64,000 bases of DNA from contig JACQVQ010000012.1 in NCBI GenBank assembly GCA_016209685.1, forward strand, positions 235,584 through 299,583. The letters run 5' to 3'. A program made the position numbers and the translations under genes. Below the pieces are notes generated by a model. It had not been told where the DNA came from. It ran no database searches and worked only from the letters and a program-made list of their open reading frames with translations. Numbering within the stretch: the stretch's first letter is position 1; every line of letters begins with the position of its first letter. Below, in pieces: positions 1 through 8,030 of the stretch. This stretch comes from Planctomycetota bacterium (lineage in GTDB: Bacteria; Planctomycetota; Brocadiia; Brocadiales; Bathyanammoxibiaceae).

Positions 1-50
1 TACTCCTCTGTCATCTCCTTCAACCATACCCGATTTTTCCGGAGGAGGAC

Positions 51-830
51 ATGGTTGCCCTATTCAAGAAGGCCAACCTCTTTGCCTCTGCAGGACGCTA
101 CAACGAGGCCCTGGAGGGTTATGACAAGGTCTTAAAACAGGACCCACAACTCATTCATGCCTGGAATAATAAAGGCAATGCCCTGGCCGCCCTGTGCAGG
201 AATGAGGAGGCCCTGGGGTGTTTCAATAAGGCCCTGGAACTGGACCCCAAGTACGCCTTTGCGTGGAGTGGGAAGGGTAATACCCTGATGACCATGAAAC
301 GCTATGCGGAGGCCCTGGAGGTGTATGAAAAGGCCCTGGAGTTGACACCCAAGGACGTCTACGCCTGGAATGGAAAGGGTAATGCCCTGACGGGCCTCAA
401 GAGATACCAGGAGGCCCTGGGGGCCTACGATAAGGCCCTTGAGATAGCGCCAGGGTCACTGGAGGTGTGGTTCAACAAGGGTACCACCCTTAAAGAGATG
501 GAGAGATACGTGGAGGCCCTGGAGTGTTTTGAACAGGTAGTAGAAGAAGACCCCAAGTCTCCCAGTGCCTGGTACAATATGGGACATCTCCTCCACCACC
601 TCAAGAGGGATGCGGAGGCCCTGAAGTGTTACGACCTGGCCATGGAACGGACACCGCGCTTTGCGGAGGCCCTGCGGGATAAGGCCGAGGTGTTACGGGA
701 GTTAGGCAGATTCAATGAGGCCCTGGAGTGTTGCCAGTCCTCTCTGGAGATAGAACCGGGTTGCGAGGCCACGTTACACACACAGGCCTTAATCCAGGAG
801 GCACTGGTAAAGACAGTAGGGGCTAAATAG
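51..830 (+). CDS. Tetratricopeptide repeat protein
   Basis: The 259-residue product consists almost entirely of seven consecutive 34-residue TPR units (about residues 3-240), each with the G-N/K-x-L, R-Y/F-x-E-A-L and A-L-E-x-x-P positions of the family. TPRs form helical scaffolds that bind other proteins; no catalytic domain, signal peptide or membrane segment is visible. ATG 51 follows a GGAGGAGG run at 41-48, which could be a ribosome binding site. However, the reading frame has no stop back to the left window edge, so this may be the C-terminal part of a longer protein. The final codons lie in a half copy of the GTAGGGGC repeat. The gene converges with ispD. The binding partner is unknown. 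Confidence 0.85.
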   Translation: MVALFKKANLFASAGRYNEALEGYDKVLKQDPQLIHAWNNKGNALAALCRNEEALGCFNKALELDPKYAFAWSGKGNTLMTMKRYAEALEVYEKALELTPKDVYAWNGKGNALTGLKRYQEALGAYDKALEIAPGSLEVWFNKGTTLKEMERYVEALECFEQVVEEDPKSPSAWYNMGHLLHHLKRDAEALKCYDLAMERTPRFAEALRDKAEVLRELGRFNEALECCQSSLEIEPGCEATLHTQALIQEALVKTVGAK

Positions 831-833
831 TAA

Positions 834-860
834 GTAGGGGCGGGGTCACCCCGCCCCTAC
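834..860. repeat. GTAGGGGC-type palindrome between convergent genes
   Basis: A perfect inverted repeat with 12-nt arms (GTAGGGGCGGGG and complement) around a TCA spacer. The spacer is the reverse complement of the ispD stop codon, so the repeat forms the end of ispD (residues VGAG then stop). Lying between two convergent genes, it could also act as a bidirectional terminator, although no T-run follows. Confidence 0.8.
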
Positions 861-1583
861 CTGCTCTAATTGCAAGAGGGCTGTTGCCAATCTAAGGTCT
901 TCGGGGGTGGTTATCTTTATGTTAGAGGGATTCCCCTGGATTATCTCCACAGGATAGCCCAGTTTTTCCACTGCCTGGGCGTCGTCAGTAACCTCTTCTC
1001 CTGTCTCTGCCAGGGCATCGTAGGCCCTCAGGATAATCTCCTTGCGGAAGCCCTGGGGGGTCTGGGCCATCCAGAGACCTCCCCTGTTAACGGTACGGGT
1101 TATCCTATTCTGGGAGTCCGCCTCTTTAACCGTGGCCTGGATGGGTACGGCAGGGATAACTGCCCCCTTCTCCCAGGCCGTTTTCATTACTGATTTTACT
1201 ACCTCACTACTGACCAGGGGCCTCACCGCATCGTGGACCAGGACTATTTCCGTATCCTCGCCTAAACTTTGAAGGCCACAGTAGACGCTGTCCTGTCTCC
1301 TACCACCCCCCTGGACGAACTTTACTGGGGTAGCGTATTGAGAGATTACCCCCCCCCATTGTGCCGTAACGTAGTCTAATTCTGCACCGCCTACCACCAG
1401 GACTATCTCGGTCACGTTTATTGGTGGTCCGCCTGAGGCGGATGCCACCTCTAACCCCACGAACTTCTCCACGCTCCTGAGGAAGATGGGCCTCCCTTCC
1501 AGTTCCAGGTAGGGCTTTTTTACTGACCCACCCATCCTGAGTCCAAGCCCTGCGGCGGCTATTATAACAGAGACACTAGGCAT
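846..1583 (-). CDS. ispD: 2-C-methyl-D-erythritol 4-phosphate cytidylyltransferase
   Basis: IspD transfers CMP from CTP to methylerythritol phosphate, the third step of the MEP isoprenoid pathway in the cytoplasm. The 245-residue protein has the N-terminal nucleotide-binding loop (A-A-A-G-L-G-x-R-M-G with K-K-P, residues 9-24), the H-D-A-V-R-P motif at 117-122 and a C-terminal T-P-E-D-L, all typical of the family. A short extra segment at about residues 44-56 contains S-A-S-G-G, encoded by a 15-bp palindromic repeat (1428-1442) inserted in frame. The stop codon lies inside another palindrome. ATG 1583 is preceded by a weak AAAGAG. The gene stands alone, convergent with the TPR gene. Confidence 0.95.
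   Translation of the reverse strand: MPSVSVIIAAAGLGLRMGGSVKKPYLELEGRPIFLRSVEKFVGLEVASASGGPPINVTEIVLVVGGAELDYVTAQWGGVISQYATPVKFVQGGGRRQDSVYCGLQSLGEDTEIVLVHDAVRPLVSSEVVKSVMKTAWEKGAVIPAVPIQATVKEADSQNRITRTVNRGGLWMAQTPQGFRKEIILRAYDALAETGEEVTDDAQAVEKLGYPVEIIQGNPSNIKITTPEDLRLATALLQLEQVGAG
1428..1442. repeat. 15-bp palindrome inside ispD
   Basis: Exact copy of TCCGCCTGAGGCGGA. On the ispD coding strand it reads TCC GCC TCA GGC GGA (Ser-Ala-Ser-Gly-Gly); the opposite orientation in this frame would give a TGA stop. Confidence 0.9.
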
Positions 1584-1756
1584 ATCTCTTTGAAACCCTT
1601 GATATTATGTCATTCCCAAATATCAAAGGCAACTATTTTTAATCTACTTGTTTAATCCAGTGGCAACCCGTTGAATCCAGCCATTTATTTTTTTGAGGGA
1701 AATGTTATGTTCTAAGATACCAGGGTAGTACAACCACTTGAGAAAGGAAAGCCGCA

Positions 1757-2110
1757 ATGCCACACAAAGAACTGGACTATGAAACTGTAATCCTCCTGAA
1801 ATTAGGGGCCATGGAGGGCCTCCTGAAATCATTTATGTCTAGTCTGAAAGAACCACCTAGAGTGAAGGGAGGAAGTCCCTCCCCGGTTGGAGCTCCCGGG
1901 GATGGCAAAGTCCTCCGGTGGTATAAGACTACTGGTGAATGGGTAAGAGATAGCCACACCCTCTGCGAGTTTGAAACTGAATCTGACCAGTATAGATGGC
2001 CTGTCGCCGCGCCTACCACGGGCTACCTTCATGTCCTGGTAGGAGTGGGAATAAGGGTTTCAGCAGGGACGATTATAGCCACAGTAGACCCAGGCCCTGT
2101 CCCTATCTAG
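1757..2110 (+). CDS. Degenerate lipoyl/biotinyl-domain protein
   Basis: The 117-residue protein has a C-terminal half (about residues 50-113) that follows the lipoyl/biotinyl carrier fold: G-D-G-K-V-L, W-V-R-D-S-H-T-L-C-E-F-E-T, then a P-V-A-A-P-T-T-G-Y-L turn and V-x-A-G-T-I-I-A. In true carriers the hairpin reads E-T-D-K-A and the lysine is modified; here it is E-T-E-S-D-Q, so no lysine is available. The N-terminal 45 residues are not recognised. A standalone adaptor or a decayed carrier are both possible. ATG 1757 is preceded by AAGGAAAG at 1744-1751. There is no operon partner; the next gene is convergent. Confidence 0.6.
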   Translation: MPHKELDYETVILLKLGAMEGLLKSFMSSLKEPPRVKGGSPSPVGAPGDGKVLRWYKTTGEWVRDSHTLCEFETESDQYRWPVAAPTTGYLHVLVGVGIRVSAGTIIATVDPGPVPI

Positions 2111-2127
2111 GGAGACCGAATCGCAGT

Positions 2128-3552
2128 TTACGGGCAGAGGATGTTTGCTGAGCCGTTTGTGTCCTGGCTCCTTGCCGAGGAGTCTTGTGGTCTTACGTTA
2201 CTGTCTCTAACGCTTGCACTGGTGTCAAGGACTGTGACATTACTATCTATCCCTGGGGTGGTGGTGTTACCTATAAAGTCGCAAGAGGGGCTTATAGAAC
2301 CATTGGGGCTGAGCTTCAATACCCAGAAGTCTCCATCCCTGGCACCGAAGGAGCTTGTATTACCAGCCACTATATATCCACCATCGCTGGTCTCGCGGAT
2401 AGAATCGGCCCTGTCCAACCTACCTCCCCCATAGGTCTTCTGCCAGTCCACAGTCCCATCAGGCCTGAGCTTTAAGACCCATACCTTGATCCCCGAGATA
2501 CTGAGGGTTCCTGTCCCAGTGTGGGCATTCCCTGTCTCCCCGGCCATGATGTACCCACCATCGCTGGTCTGCTGGATGGAATTAGCCACCTCCCACCCCT
2601 CTTTCCCGTAGGTCTTCTGCCAGTCCACAGTCCCGTCGGGCCTGAGTTTCAAGGCCCAGATGTCAGGAATCTTCTCACCTCCAGCACCGAGGGACATCGT
2701 CCTCAGACCAGCCACTACATACCCCCCATCGTTGGTCTCGTGGATAGAATTGGCCCTGTCCAAATTAGCTCCCCCATGGGCCTTCTGCCACTCCACAGTC
2801 CCATCAGGCCTGAGTTTCAGGACCCAGGCGGCAGTCCCTCCGATACCGAAGGAGCTTGTATCACCAGCCACTATATATCCACCATCACTGGTCTCGTGGA
2901 TGGAGTAGGCACAGTCCCAATCGCCTCCCCCATAGGTCTTCTGCCACTCTACAGCACCATCGGGCCTGAGCTTTAAGACCCAGATGTCACACTTTCCAGC
3001 ACCGAAGGAAGAAGTTGTGCCAGTCACAATGTAGCCTCCATCGCTGGTTTGTTGGATGGAATGGGCCTCATCTTGATCTGTTCCCCCATAGGTCTTCTGC
3101 CACTCCACTGTCCCATAATGTCTGAGCTTCAAGACCCAGAAGTCGGGCCTTCCAGCACCGAAGGAGCTTGTCTCGCCGGCCACTACGTATCCCCCATCGC
3201 TGGTCTCGTGGATAGAATAGGCCCTGTCCCAATTAGCTCCCCCATAGACCTTCTGCCAGTCCACAGTACCATCAGGATTGAGCTTTAAGACCCATACGTT
3301 AGGTGGCTTTAAGGCCCATGCGTCGGGTTCCCCGGCACCGAAAGACCTTGTCTCACCGGCCACTATATATCCCCCGTCACGGGTCTGTTGGATAGAGCTG
3401 GCGTGTTCACTGTCACCTCCTCCATACGTAGCGGCCCATCCGCCTCCCTGAACCATGCTAGGTTCAGGGCCTGAGGCATACAAAGAGGGGCCGGCATTGA
3501 TAAGAATTGATGCAAAAAATAGGAGGTAAAAGGCTGAGTGCAATGTAATCAC
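2128..3552 (-). CDS. Secreted seven-repeat beta-propeller-like protein
   Basis: The 474-residue protein starts with a signal peptide (hydrophobic stretch at about residues 7-25, ending Y-A-S-G) and then carries seven repeats of about 50-60 residues. Each contains S-I-x-E/Q-T-x-D-G-G-Y-I/V-V-A-G, a W-V-L-K-L-R-P-D-G core and W-Q-K-T-Y-G-G. Seven such units suggest a seven-bladed propeller-like fold outside the cytoplasm. The last 50 residues are a low-complexity tail rich in D-S/T-S and N. The start is GTG (3550-3552) with AGGTGA upstream. It follows dgt on the same strand by about 50 nt, but no functional link is evident. Ligand or partner unknown. Confidence 0.75.
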   Translation of the reverse strand: MITLHSAFYLLFFASILINAGPSLYASGPEPSMVQGGGWAATYGGGDSEHASSIQQTRDGGYIVAGETRSFGAGEPDAWALKPPNVWVLKLNPDGTVDWQKVYGGANWDRAYSIHETSDGGYVVAGETSSFGAGRPDFWVLKLRHYGTVEWQKTYGGTDQDEAHSIQQTSDGGYIVTGTTSSFGAGKCDIWVLKLRPDGAVEWQKTYGGGDWDCAYSIHETSDGGYIVAGDTSSFGIGGTAAWVLKLRPDGTVEWQKAHGGANLDRANSIHETNDGGYVVAGLRTMSLGAGGEKIPDIWALKLRPDGTVDWQKTYGKEGWEVANSIQQTSDGGYIMAGETGNAHTGTGTLSISGIKVWVLKLRPDGTVDWQKTYGGGRLDRADSIRETSDGGYIVAGNTSSFGARDGDFWVLKLSPNGSISPSCDFIGNTTTPGIDSNVTVLDTSASVRDSNVRPQDSSARSQDTNGSANILCP

Positions 3553-3603
3553 TAAGTCAGTTCACCTGAAGCGAAGGGTCCATGTCTTGGCTCACACAAG
3601 GCG

Positions 3604-4749
3604 TTACACCCTTTCGTAAGGATGGAAGAGCCTGAGATACTCGTCCTGGGCATAGCGGTCGGTCATGCCGGCAATATAGTCGCAGACCCCCCGGTGTATG
3701 CCCTCTTTTTCCGCCCAGGCCTGGAAGTCCGGGGGGAGCTGTCTGGGGTTGGCCACAAAGGCCTTAAAGAGTTCTTCCACAAAGCGTCTGGCCTTATCGG
3801 CCATACGGGCCACCCTGTAGTGCATGTACACGTTCTCACCGAGGAACTTCTCAAGACTCCTCTTCCTCTCCGAGATTTCAGGGGAAAAATCCACCACCAG
3901 TTGACGGCAATGTCTCACCTCTTCCGGGCCCTTAACCCCCAACTCTTCTAACCTCTTCTGGGTATTCTCTATCAAATCGGTAACCTGGAGGTTTATGAGG
4001 AATATAATGGTCTGGGCCCTCCTGTTGTCACTATCCAGGCTGGTCCACTTGCTGGCCACTTTTTCAGAGGCGTAACGCCACAGTCCTTCTCCATGGAGTG
4101 CCCCTTCGTTGATGAGTCCTGCCTTGAGGCTATCGTCCAGGTCATGGGTATCGTAGGCAATGGAATCTGCCTTATCCACTACCTGGGCCTCTAACAGGGG
4201 TTTCTCTTTTGGATTAAATTCGGTGAGGACTTCCCTGGCGGCGTTGTGTTTTAATATGGACTCCCTTACCTCCCAGGAGAGGTTAAGCCCGGGGAAATTG
4301 GGGTATCGCCTCTCCAGCACGTCCACCACCCTCAGGGCCTGTAGGTTATGTTCAAAACCTCCCTGCCCCTCCATGAGCTTACACAGGGCCTCTTCCCCTG
4401 AATGGCCAAAGGGGGTATGCCCGAGGTCGTGGGCCAGGGCAATGGCCTCGGCAAGGTCCTCGTTAATGTTTAAGGTCCTGGCCAGACACCTTGAAATCTG
4501 TGCCACCTCAATGGTATGGGTGAGTCTGGTACGGTAATAATCCCCTTCGTGGTTGACGAATACCTGGGTCTTGTATTCCAGTCTACGGAAGGCGGTGCTG
4601 TGGATGATTCTATCCTTGTCCCGTTGATATATACTGCGATAGGGGTGTTCCTCCTCTGGGTATTTACGACCCCTGGAGTCCTTGCTCTTCGTGGCGTAGC
4701 TAGCCAGCTCCTTCTCTTCCCTCAGTTCTATGTCCTTACGGTAAATCAT
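3604..4749 (-). CDS. dgt: dGTPase-like deoxynucleotide triphosphohydrolase
   Basis: HD-superfamily enzyme that hydrolyses dGTP (or dNTPs) to the nucleoside and tripolyphosphate. The 381 residues include F-R-R-L-E-Y-K-T-Q-V (55-64), R-T-R-L-T-H (73-78) and the metal-binding H-D-L-G-H-T-P-F-G-H at 107-116, with further conserved residues near D-x-A-D-S-I-A-Y-D-T-H-D. The length fits the shorter bacterial dGTPase-like class. The ATG (4747-4749) directly abuts the stop of the HIT gene upstream, so the two are almost certainly co-transcribed, linking two nucleotide-cleaning functions. Confidence 0.93.
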   Translation of the reverse strand: MIYRKDIELREEKELASYATKSKDSRGRKYPEEEHPYRSIYQRDKDRIIHSTAFRRLEYKTQVFVNHEGDYYRTRLTHTIEVAQISRCLARTLNINEDLAEAIALAHDLGHTPFGHSGEEALCKLMEGQGGFEHNLQALRVVDVLERRYPNFPGLNLSWEVRESILKHNAAREVLTEFNPKEKPLLEAQVVDKADSIAYDTHDLDDSLKAGLINEGALHGEGLWRYASEKVASKWTSLDSDNRRAQTIIFLINLQVTDLIENTQKRLEELGVKGPEEVRHCRQLVVDFSPEISERKRSLEKFLGENVYMHYRVARMADKARRFVEELFKAFVANPRQLPPDFQAWAEKEGIHRGVCDYIAGMTDRYAQDEYLRLFHPYERV

Positions 4750-5217
4750 CTAGAACGAGCCCTTTAACCTTGACAGAAGCTCTGAGAGGTAATGGGAGAC
4801 GACCTTGGTCTCCCCCAGGACGGGCATATAATTTGTGTCACCTACCCAACGGGGCACGACATGGAAATGGAGGTGCTCCTCCCCTGCACCGGCGGCCTTC
4901 CCCAGGTTTACCCCGATATTGAACCCCTCTGGTTTCAGGTGCTGTTCCAGGACTGCCTGGACCTTACAGAGTAGTTGCATACACTCCAGCATCTCCCCCT
5001 GGGTGAGCTCTTTGAGACTGCACCGGTGCTCATTGGGGGCTACCATTAGGTGGGCGTAGTTGTATGGGTATTTATTGAAGATTATAAAACATTCCTTACC
5101 CCTGTGGAGGATAAGGTTCTTATCGTCCTGGGTATCATCTATGGCCCGGCAGAAGAAGCATCCCTTTTTTTCGGACTGGATGTACTCTTGCCGCCATGGC
5201 GCCCAGAGGTGTTTCAC
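4750..5217 (-). CDS. HIT-family nucleotide hydrolase/phosphorylase
   Basis: The 155-residue protein has the histidine triad H-L-H-F-H-V-V-P at residues 115-122 and the upstream C-F-F-C pair (20-23) found in the zinc-binding Ap4A-phosphorylase-like branch of HIT proteins. These enzymes cleave phosphoanhydride bonds in dinucleoside polyphosphates or AMP conjugates. The N-terminus (M-K-H-L-W-A-P-W-R) is characteristic of the group. It is the first gene of a two-gene unit with dgt, with no nucleotide between stop and start. The substrate cannot be decided from the sequence. Confidence 0.9.
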   Translation of the reverse strand: MKHLWAPWRQEYIQSEKKGCFFCRAIDDTQDDKNLILHRGKECFIIFNKYPYNYAHLMVAPNEHRCSLKELTQGEMLECMQLLCKVQAVLEQHLKPEGFNIGVNLGKAAGAGEEHLHFHVVPRWVGDTNYMPVLGETKVVSHYLSELLSRLKGSF

Positions 5218-5292
5218 GGAAGAGGGTGTCTTTCTGTAGAACTATTCATGCCTAAGCAGATTCACTGTGGTCCACCTGAGCCTGCCCTTGAA

Positions 5293-5307
5293 TCCGCCTG
5301 AGGCGGA
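5293..5307. repeat. 15-bp palindrome, intergenic
   Basis: Exact TCCGCCTGAGGCGGA between the FmdB-like gene and the HIT gene. Partial relatives (CCACCTGAG and GGGCGGAT) flank it, as if several copies had piled up. Confidence 0.9.
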
Positions 5308-5318
5308 GAAGGGGCGGA

Positions 5319-5549
5319 TTACCCGCAGGTATCGCAACTAGTGGCAGAGCAAGAACCACAGGACGAACCAGAGCCAGAACCAGAACCTCCATTATCGTTA
5401 CTCCCGCCCATACCAAAGACGGAAAAAACCTTATTAACTTGCCCACTGCCACATTGGGGGCACTTCAAGGCCCTGCTTTGGGAGGAGCTTGCAAAATACT
5501 CCTCAAACCTAGAGGTACAGCTATTACACTGGAATTCGTATATTGGCAT
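5319..5549 (-). CDS. FmdB-type zinc ribbon protein
   Basis: A 76-residue protein of the FmdB/putative regulatory protein family. It opens with M-P-I-Y-E-F-x-C-x-x-C and has a second pair C-P-Q-C at 30-33, giving a four-cysteine zinc ribbon (C8, C11, C30, C33). The tail is a flexible Gly/Ser stretch with further cysteines (C-G-S-C, C-D-T-C-G), a common feature of this family. The function is not known; family members are small and often lie near unrelated housekeeping genes. It stands alone between two repeat-rich spacers. Confidence 0.85.
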   Translation of the reverse strand: MPIYEFQCNSCTSRFEEYFASSSQSRALKCPQCGSGQVNKVFSVFGMGGSNDNGGSGSGSGSSCGSCSATSCDTCG

Positions 5550-5652
5550 AGGCTATTTTTACCCTAATCTCTCGTACAAATCAAGAGGGATTAGGGACTA
5601 GGGGCAAGAATTAAGAATTCAGAAGTCAGAATTCCGTAGTAGGTGATGGACT

Positions 5653-5712
5653 ATTGTAAAATGTAAATTGGAAATTTTAAATTTTAAAATTTGCAATTTC
5701 CAATTTACAATG
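5653..5712. repeat. AT-rich palindromic intergenic repeat
   Basis: Imperfect inverted repeat built around AAATTTTAAAATTT with flanks ATTGTAAA/TTTACAAT. Similar copies occur at about 38.9, 43.9, 48.2, 57.5 and 60.7 kb and, interrupted, at 24.3 kb. Confidence 0.8.
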
Positions 5713-5765
5713 CAATTCTCCTCTACCCCCTGACCCCTGGCCCCTGATTTCTGGCTTCACGGTGG

Positions 5766-6833
5766 TTATAATTTTTCCAGGAGTTTGGCTTTCCAGCGGT
5801 CGTAATCCCCTTCGGTAATTAACGCCTCGTCTTGGAGTCCTCTTAATTCCTTGAGCATATCGGGCACACTCTTACCCTGCGGGGGTTCTTCCTGGAGTAG
5901 GTCCATCTTCTTCTTTTCATAGTCTTTCTGGGAGATTAGCCCTTCGTTCAAGAGTGCCTTTAGCTCCCGCAGTTTCTGTCCCAGGGTCTTGTCAGAAGGA
6001 GACGTCTCTTTTTTGGTTTTGGGCAATTCGGCAGGGGCAGATTGCTCTGACACAGCCCCCCCCTGTTCACCTTTCCCCGTTGAGGGCAGCCCCGCCCTCT
6101 CCTCTAACTTGCGCAACCGCTCTTCAATAAGGCTACTGGGGGTAATCTTCTCCTCTACAGTAGTAACAACGGGTTCAAAGGCCTTGTCTTCTACGTCCAT
6201 GACCAGCCAATTCTTGTGTCCCTCTTTCAGACTCTGACCACCAACAGGGACCAGTTCCCATGAGCCATGGCCTGTAATGGAGGTGGGGTCCTGAGCAGGT
6301 GGGGCGGTCTTCCATCCCTTGAAGCTGGGGGCCTCTTCCTTAGTGGCCCGCACCTGACTAAAGACTATGTTTAATTCCCTTCCCTGCATAAAAAGGCAAA
6401 AAGTGGTGCTCTGGTCACGTAAGAGGCTTTTTTCTGAGGTGGTGGAGACAAAGACCTCCTTATGGGGGTCTGCCTTAGAGAGGGACTCTACTATGCGGGG
6501 GACGAGCTCGTTTAACTCCCTGTCCAGAAATATCCTTTTACTGCTCTTACTCTTCAGCGCCCCCTTTTCCTGGAAGCGTAAAGAAGCGAGGATGGTACGC
6601 AACCTGTCCTCTGTAATAAAATAGGGGTGGCTAAAGGCAACCTCGCCGCGGGATTTACTTACATCCCTGAGCTCAACGGAGACGTTGGCCCCTTTATGTC
6701 TTGGACTGCCTGAGACAGGATTGTTAGAGAGGCAGGGGGAGAATACTATGAGCAAAGGCAACAGGTAACAAATAAGAACCTTCCTTCTGTAGCCTATACC
6801 CTGTAACCTGTTACCTGTATCCTTACTTAACAC
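5766..6833 (-). CDS. Exported hypothetical protein with two SHOCT-like C-terminal motifs
   Basis: The 355-residue product has a hydrophobic segment at about residues 19-34 consistent with a signal peptide or anchor. A middle region of roughly 170 residues has no recognised family, followed by a charged linker. Two tandem short-helix motifs end the protein (L-R-E-L-K-A-L-L-N-E-G-L-I-S-Q-K-D-Y-E near 288-306, and a second copy with L-I-T-E-G-D-Y-D near the C-terminus), resembling SHOCT domains. The frame opens at GTG 6831-6833, seven nt after the upstream gene stops. Codons 6-16 come from a GGTAACAGGTTACAGGG-like repeat, so the real start may lie downstream. Function unknown. Confidence 0.6.
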   Translation of the reverse strand: MLSKDTGNRLQGIGYRRKVLICYLLPLLIVFSPCLSNNPVSGSPRHKGANVSVELRDVSKSRGEVAFSHPYFITEDRLRTILASLRFQEKGALKSKSSKRIFLDRELNELVPRIVESLSKADPHKEVFVSTTSEKSLLRDQSTTFCLFMQGRELNIVFSQVRATKEEAPSFKGWKTAPPAQDPTSITGHGSWELVPVGGQSLKEGHKNWLVMDVEDKAFEPVVTTVEEKITPSSLIEERLRKLEERAGLPSTGKGEQGGAVSEQSAPAELPKTKKETSPSDKTLGQKLRELKALLNEGLISQKDYEKKKMDLLQEEPPQGKSVPDMLKELRGLQDEALITEGDYDRWKAKLLEKL

Positions 6834-6839
6834 CGTCTA

Positions 6840-7082
6840 CTACTTTTTTTTCTTTGTGGCCCTCTTCTGACCAGTCTTTCTGGCCTTGATGTAGAGGGCC
6901 TCCATGTACGCCCTGGTCTTTTCCAGACCAAAACGTTTGGCCTTGAAGCGGATGGCCTCCAGGCTTCTGCCCAGTCTTTTGGCCAAGAGCTTTGTATCCG
7001 TCTTGGGATATTCCTTCTTTAAGATACTGAGTTCTTCCTTTGTCCACTGTTTGAGTCTGCCCGTCTTAGAAATCTTGGCCAT
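6840..7082 (-). CDS. Small SANT/Myb-like DNA-binding protein
   Basis: An 80-residue basic protein with one helix-turn-helix of the SANT/Myb-like type: W-T-K-E-E-L, then L-x-K-E-Y-P-K-T-D-T-K-L-L-A-K-R-L-G-R-S-L-E-A-I-R-F-K-A-K-R-F-G-L (split over about residues 14-52). It ends in a lysine-rich tail (K-K-K-K). I chose ATG 7082 because AAGGA lies about 7 nt upstream. The longer frame starting at 7163 would begin inside the predicted -10 box. The gene precedes the exported hypothetical at 5766-6833 by only a few nt, so the two may share a transcript. DNA binding is inferred; targets are unknown. Confidence 0.75.
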   Translation of the reverse strand: MAKISKTGRLKQWTKEELSILKKEYPKTDTKLLAKRLGRSLEAIRFKAKRFGLEKTRAYMEALYIKARKTGQKRATKKKK

Positions 7083-7160
7083 AGCAGTTTCCTTATGTCT
7101 ATCTAATGGTAAACTAAGGCACCCTATAGGCTGGATGCCCTGTAACGTCCAACTAATCCA

Positions 7161-7189
7161 CACTTAACACACACCACTACTGTTGTCAA
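7161..7189 (-). promoter_or_regulatory. Candidate sigma70-type promoter for the SANT-like gene
   Basis: Reading on the minus strand: TTGACA (7189-7184), 17 nt, then TAAGTG (7166-7161). The -35 is perfect and the -10 weak. It lies about 80 nt upstream of the ATG at 7082. Confidence 0.45.
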
Positions 7190-7252
7190 GAAAAAACACC
7201 TCGTTTATTGTGGATGATATGGACATGGGTAATCCGCCTAAGCCTGCGTTAG

Positions 7253-7320
7253 GGGTCAGGGAGCAGCAATCTTTTTCCCTAATCCCTGGTCCCTGGTCAC
7301 TAGCCCCTAATCCCCCCCCT
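7253..7320. repeat. GGGGTTAGGGA/TCCCTAATCCC-type imperfect repeat
   Basis: Inverted pair: AGGGGTCAGGGA on one side and a run of TCCCTAATCCCTGGTCCCTGG words on the other. The same vocabulary of words recurs in the spacers at about 16.9, 24.4, 26.5, 38.85, 48.27 and 60.64 kb. Confidence 0.6.
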
Positions 7321-7344
7321 CGTATCCCAAAATCTTATTCTAAT

Positions 7345-7611
7345 CTATTCCTCATAGATGACTGCGTACTGCCCCTTAGAATCAGTAAGTACATGGAACT
7401 CGTGTGGCTGTTCCACGTTCAGAAAATTCACTACCTGGTCGCAGGTACTGAACCCCTGGGAGATTTGCCACTTTGGTTTATGGGCCCGGACCTCTTTAGC
7501 ATGGCGGGAGAAACAGCAATCTAGTATTACTATAATAAAAAACGTGCCACCAATTATTAAAATTTTTTTATGCCAGCTCCTTACCAGTAGTAGCCATAGC
7601 CAGTTTGCCAT
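7345..7611 (-). CDS. Small membrane-anchored hypothetical protein
   Basis: An 88-residue protein with one hydrophobic helix (about residues 16-33, [14 protein letters not shown]) and a soluble C-terminal part of about 55 residues with two cysteines and W-Q-I-S-Q. No family is recognised. The start at 7611 overlaps the 3' end of nikR by 44 nt, which suggests translational coupling or a start further inside; no better ATG is present. Lying directly behind nikR, it may belong to the nickel regulon, but nothing in the protein itself shows metal binding. Confidence 0.5.
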   Translation of the reverse strand: MANWLWLLLVRSWHKKILIIGGTFFIIVILDCCFSRHAKEVRAHKPKWQISQGFSTCDQVVNFLNVEQPHEFHVLTDSKGQYAVIYEE

Positions 7612-7996
7612 GTTTTACCCCTTTCGTCCCGATTAGGCGGTCTGCAATCTTCTTGATGTCCCTTGCCTTCCCTTTCACTACCAGCACCTCCAGGCAGTTG
7701 TGTTCGTCCAGGTGTATGTGCGTGGTGGAGATTATGGTCTGGTGGTAATGGTGCTGGAGGTCTGTGAGGACGTGGGTAAGCTCCCTGGTATGGTGGTTGT
7801 AGACCAGTGTTACCGTCCCCACGGTCTCCTTATCCCCCGCCTCCCACTCCGCCTGGACGAGGCTATCCCTTATAAGGTCCCTCAGGGCCTCTGAACGGTT
7901 GGTGTAGCCCTTGCGTGCTATAAGGCCATCAAAGTCCTTTAGGAGCTTTGAGCTAAGAGAGACCCCGAATCTGGTTAAACCGTTGCCGTCCTTCAT
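7568..7996 (-). CDS. nikR: Nickel-responsive regulator
   Basis: A 142-residue ribbon-helix-helix repressor with a C-terminal ACT-like nickel-binding domain. The N-terminus [15 protein letters not shown] and [12 protein letters not shown] form the DNA-binding part. The metal site is intact: H-H-Y-H at 82-85, T-H-I-H-L-D at 92-97 and C101, matching the His/His/His/Cys set of NikR. It has its own strong promoter, and an inverted repeat overlaps the -10 box, which suggests autoregulation. Likely targets are nickel uptake or nickel enzymes, none of which is in this window. Confidence 0.93.
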   Translation of the reverse strand: MKDGNGLTRFGVSLSSKLLKDFDGLIARKGYTNRSEALRDLIRDSLVQAEWEAGDKETVGTVTLVYNHHTRELTHVLTDLQHHYHQTIISTTHIHLDEHNCLEVLVVKGKARDIKKIADRLIGTKGVKHGKLAMATTGKELA

Positions 7997-8005
7997 AATT
8001 GATGA

Positions 8006-8030
8006 TGTTACTTTCTGTAGAAAGATAACA
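8006..8030. promoter_or_regulatory. Candidate NikR operator (inverted repeat over the -10)
   Basis: Inverted repeat TGTTACTTTCT (8006-8016) and AGAAAGATAACA (8019-8030), separated by two nt; the arms differ by one extra base. It covers the -10 box of the nikR promoter, an arrangement typical of autorepression. It differs from the GTATGA-N16-TCATAC operator of E. coli NikR. Confidence 0.55.

Noticed and set aside
2200-3480. DNA-level repeats suggesting a CRISPR or satellite
   Set aside because: The periodicity follows the seven protein repeats of an intact exported-protein gene.
7083-7163. A longer form of the SANT-like protein starting at 7163
   Set aside because: That start would lie in the predicted -10 box, and ATG 7082 has an AAGGA site.
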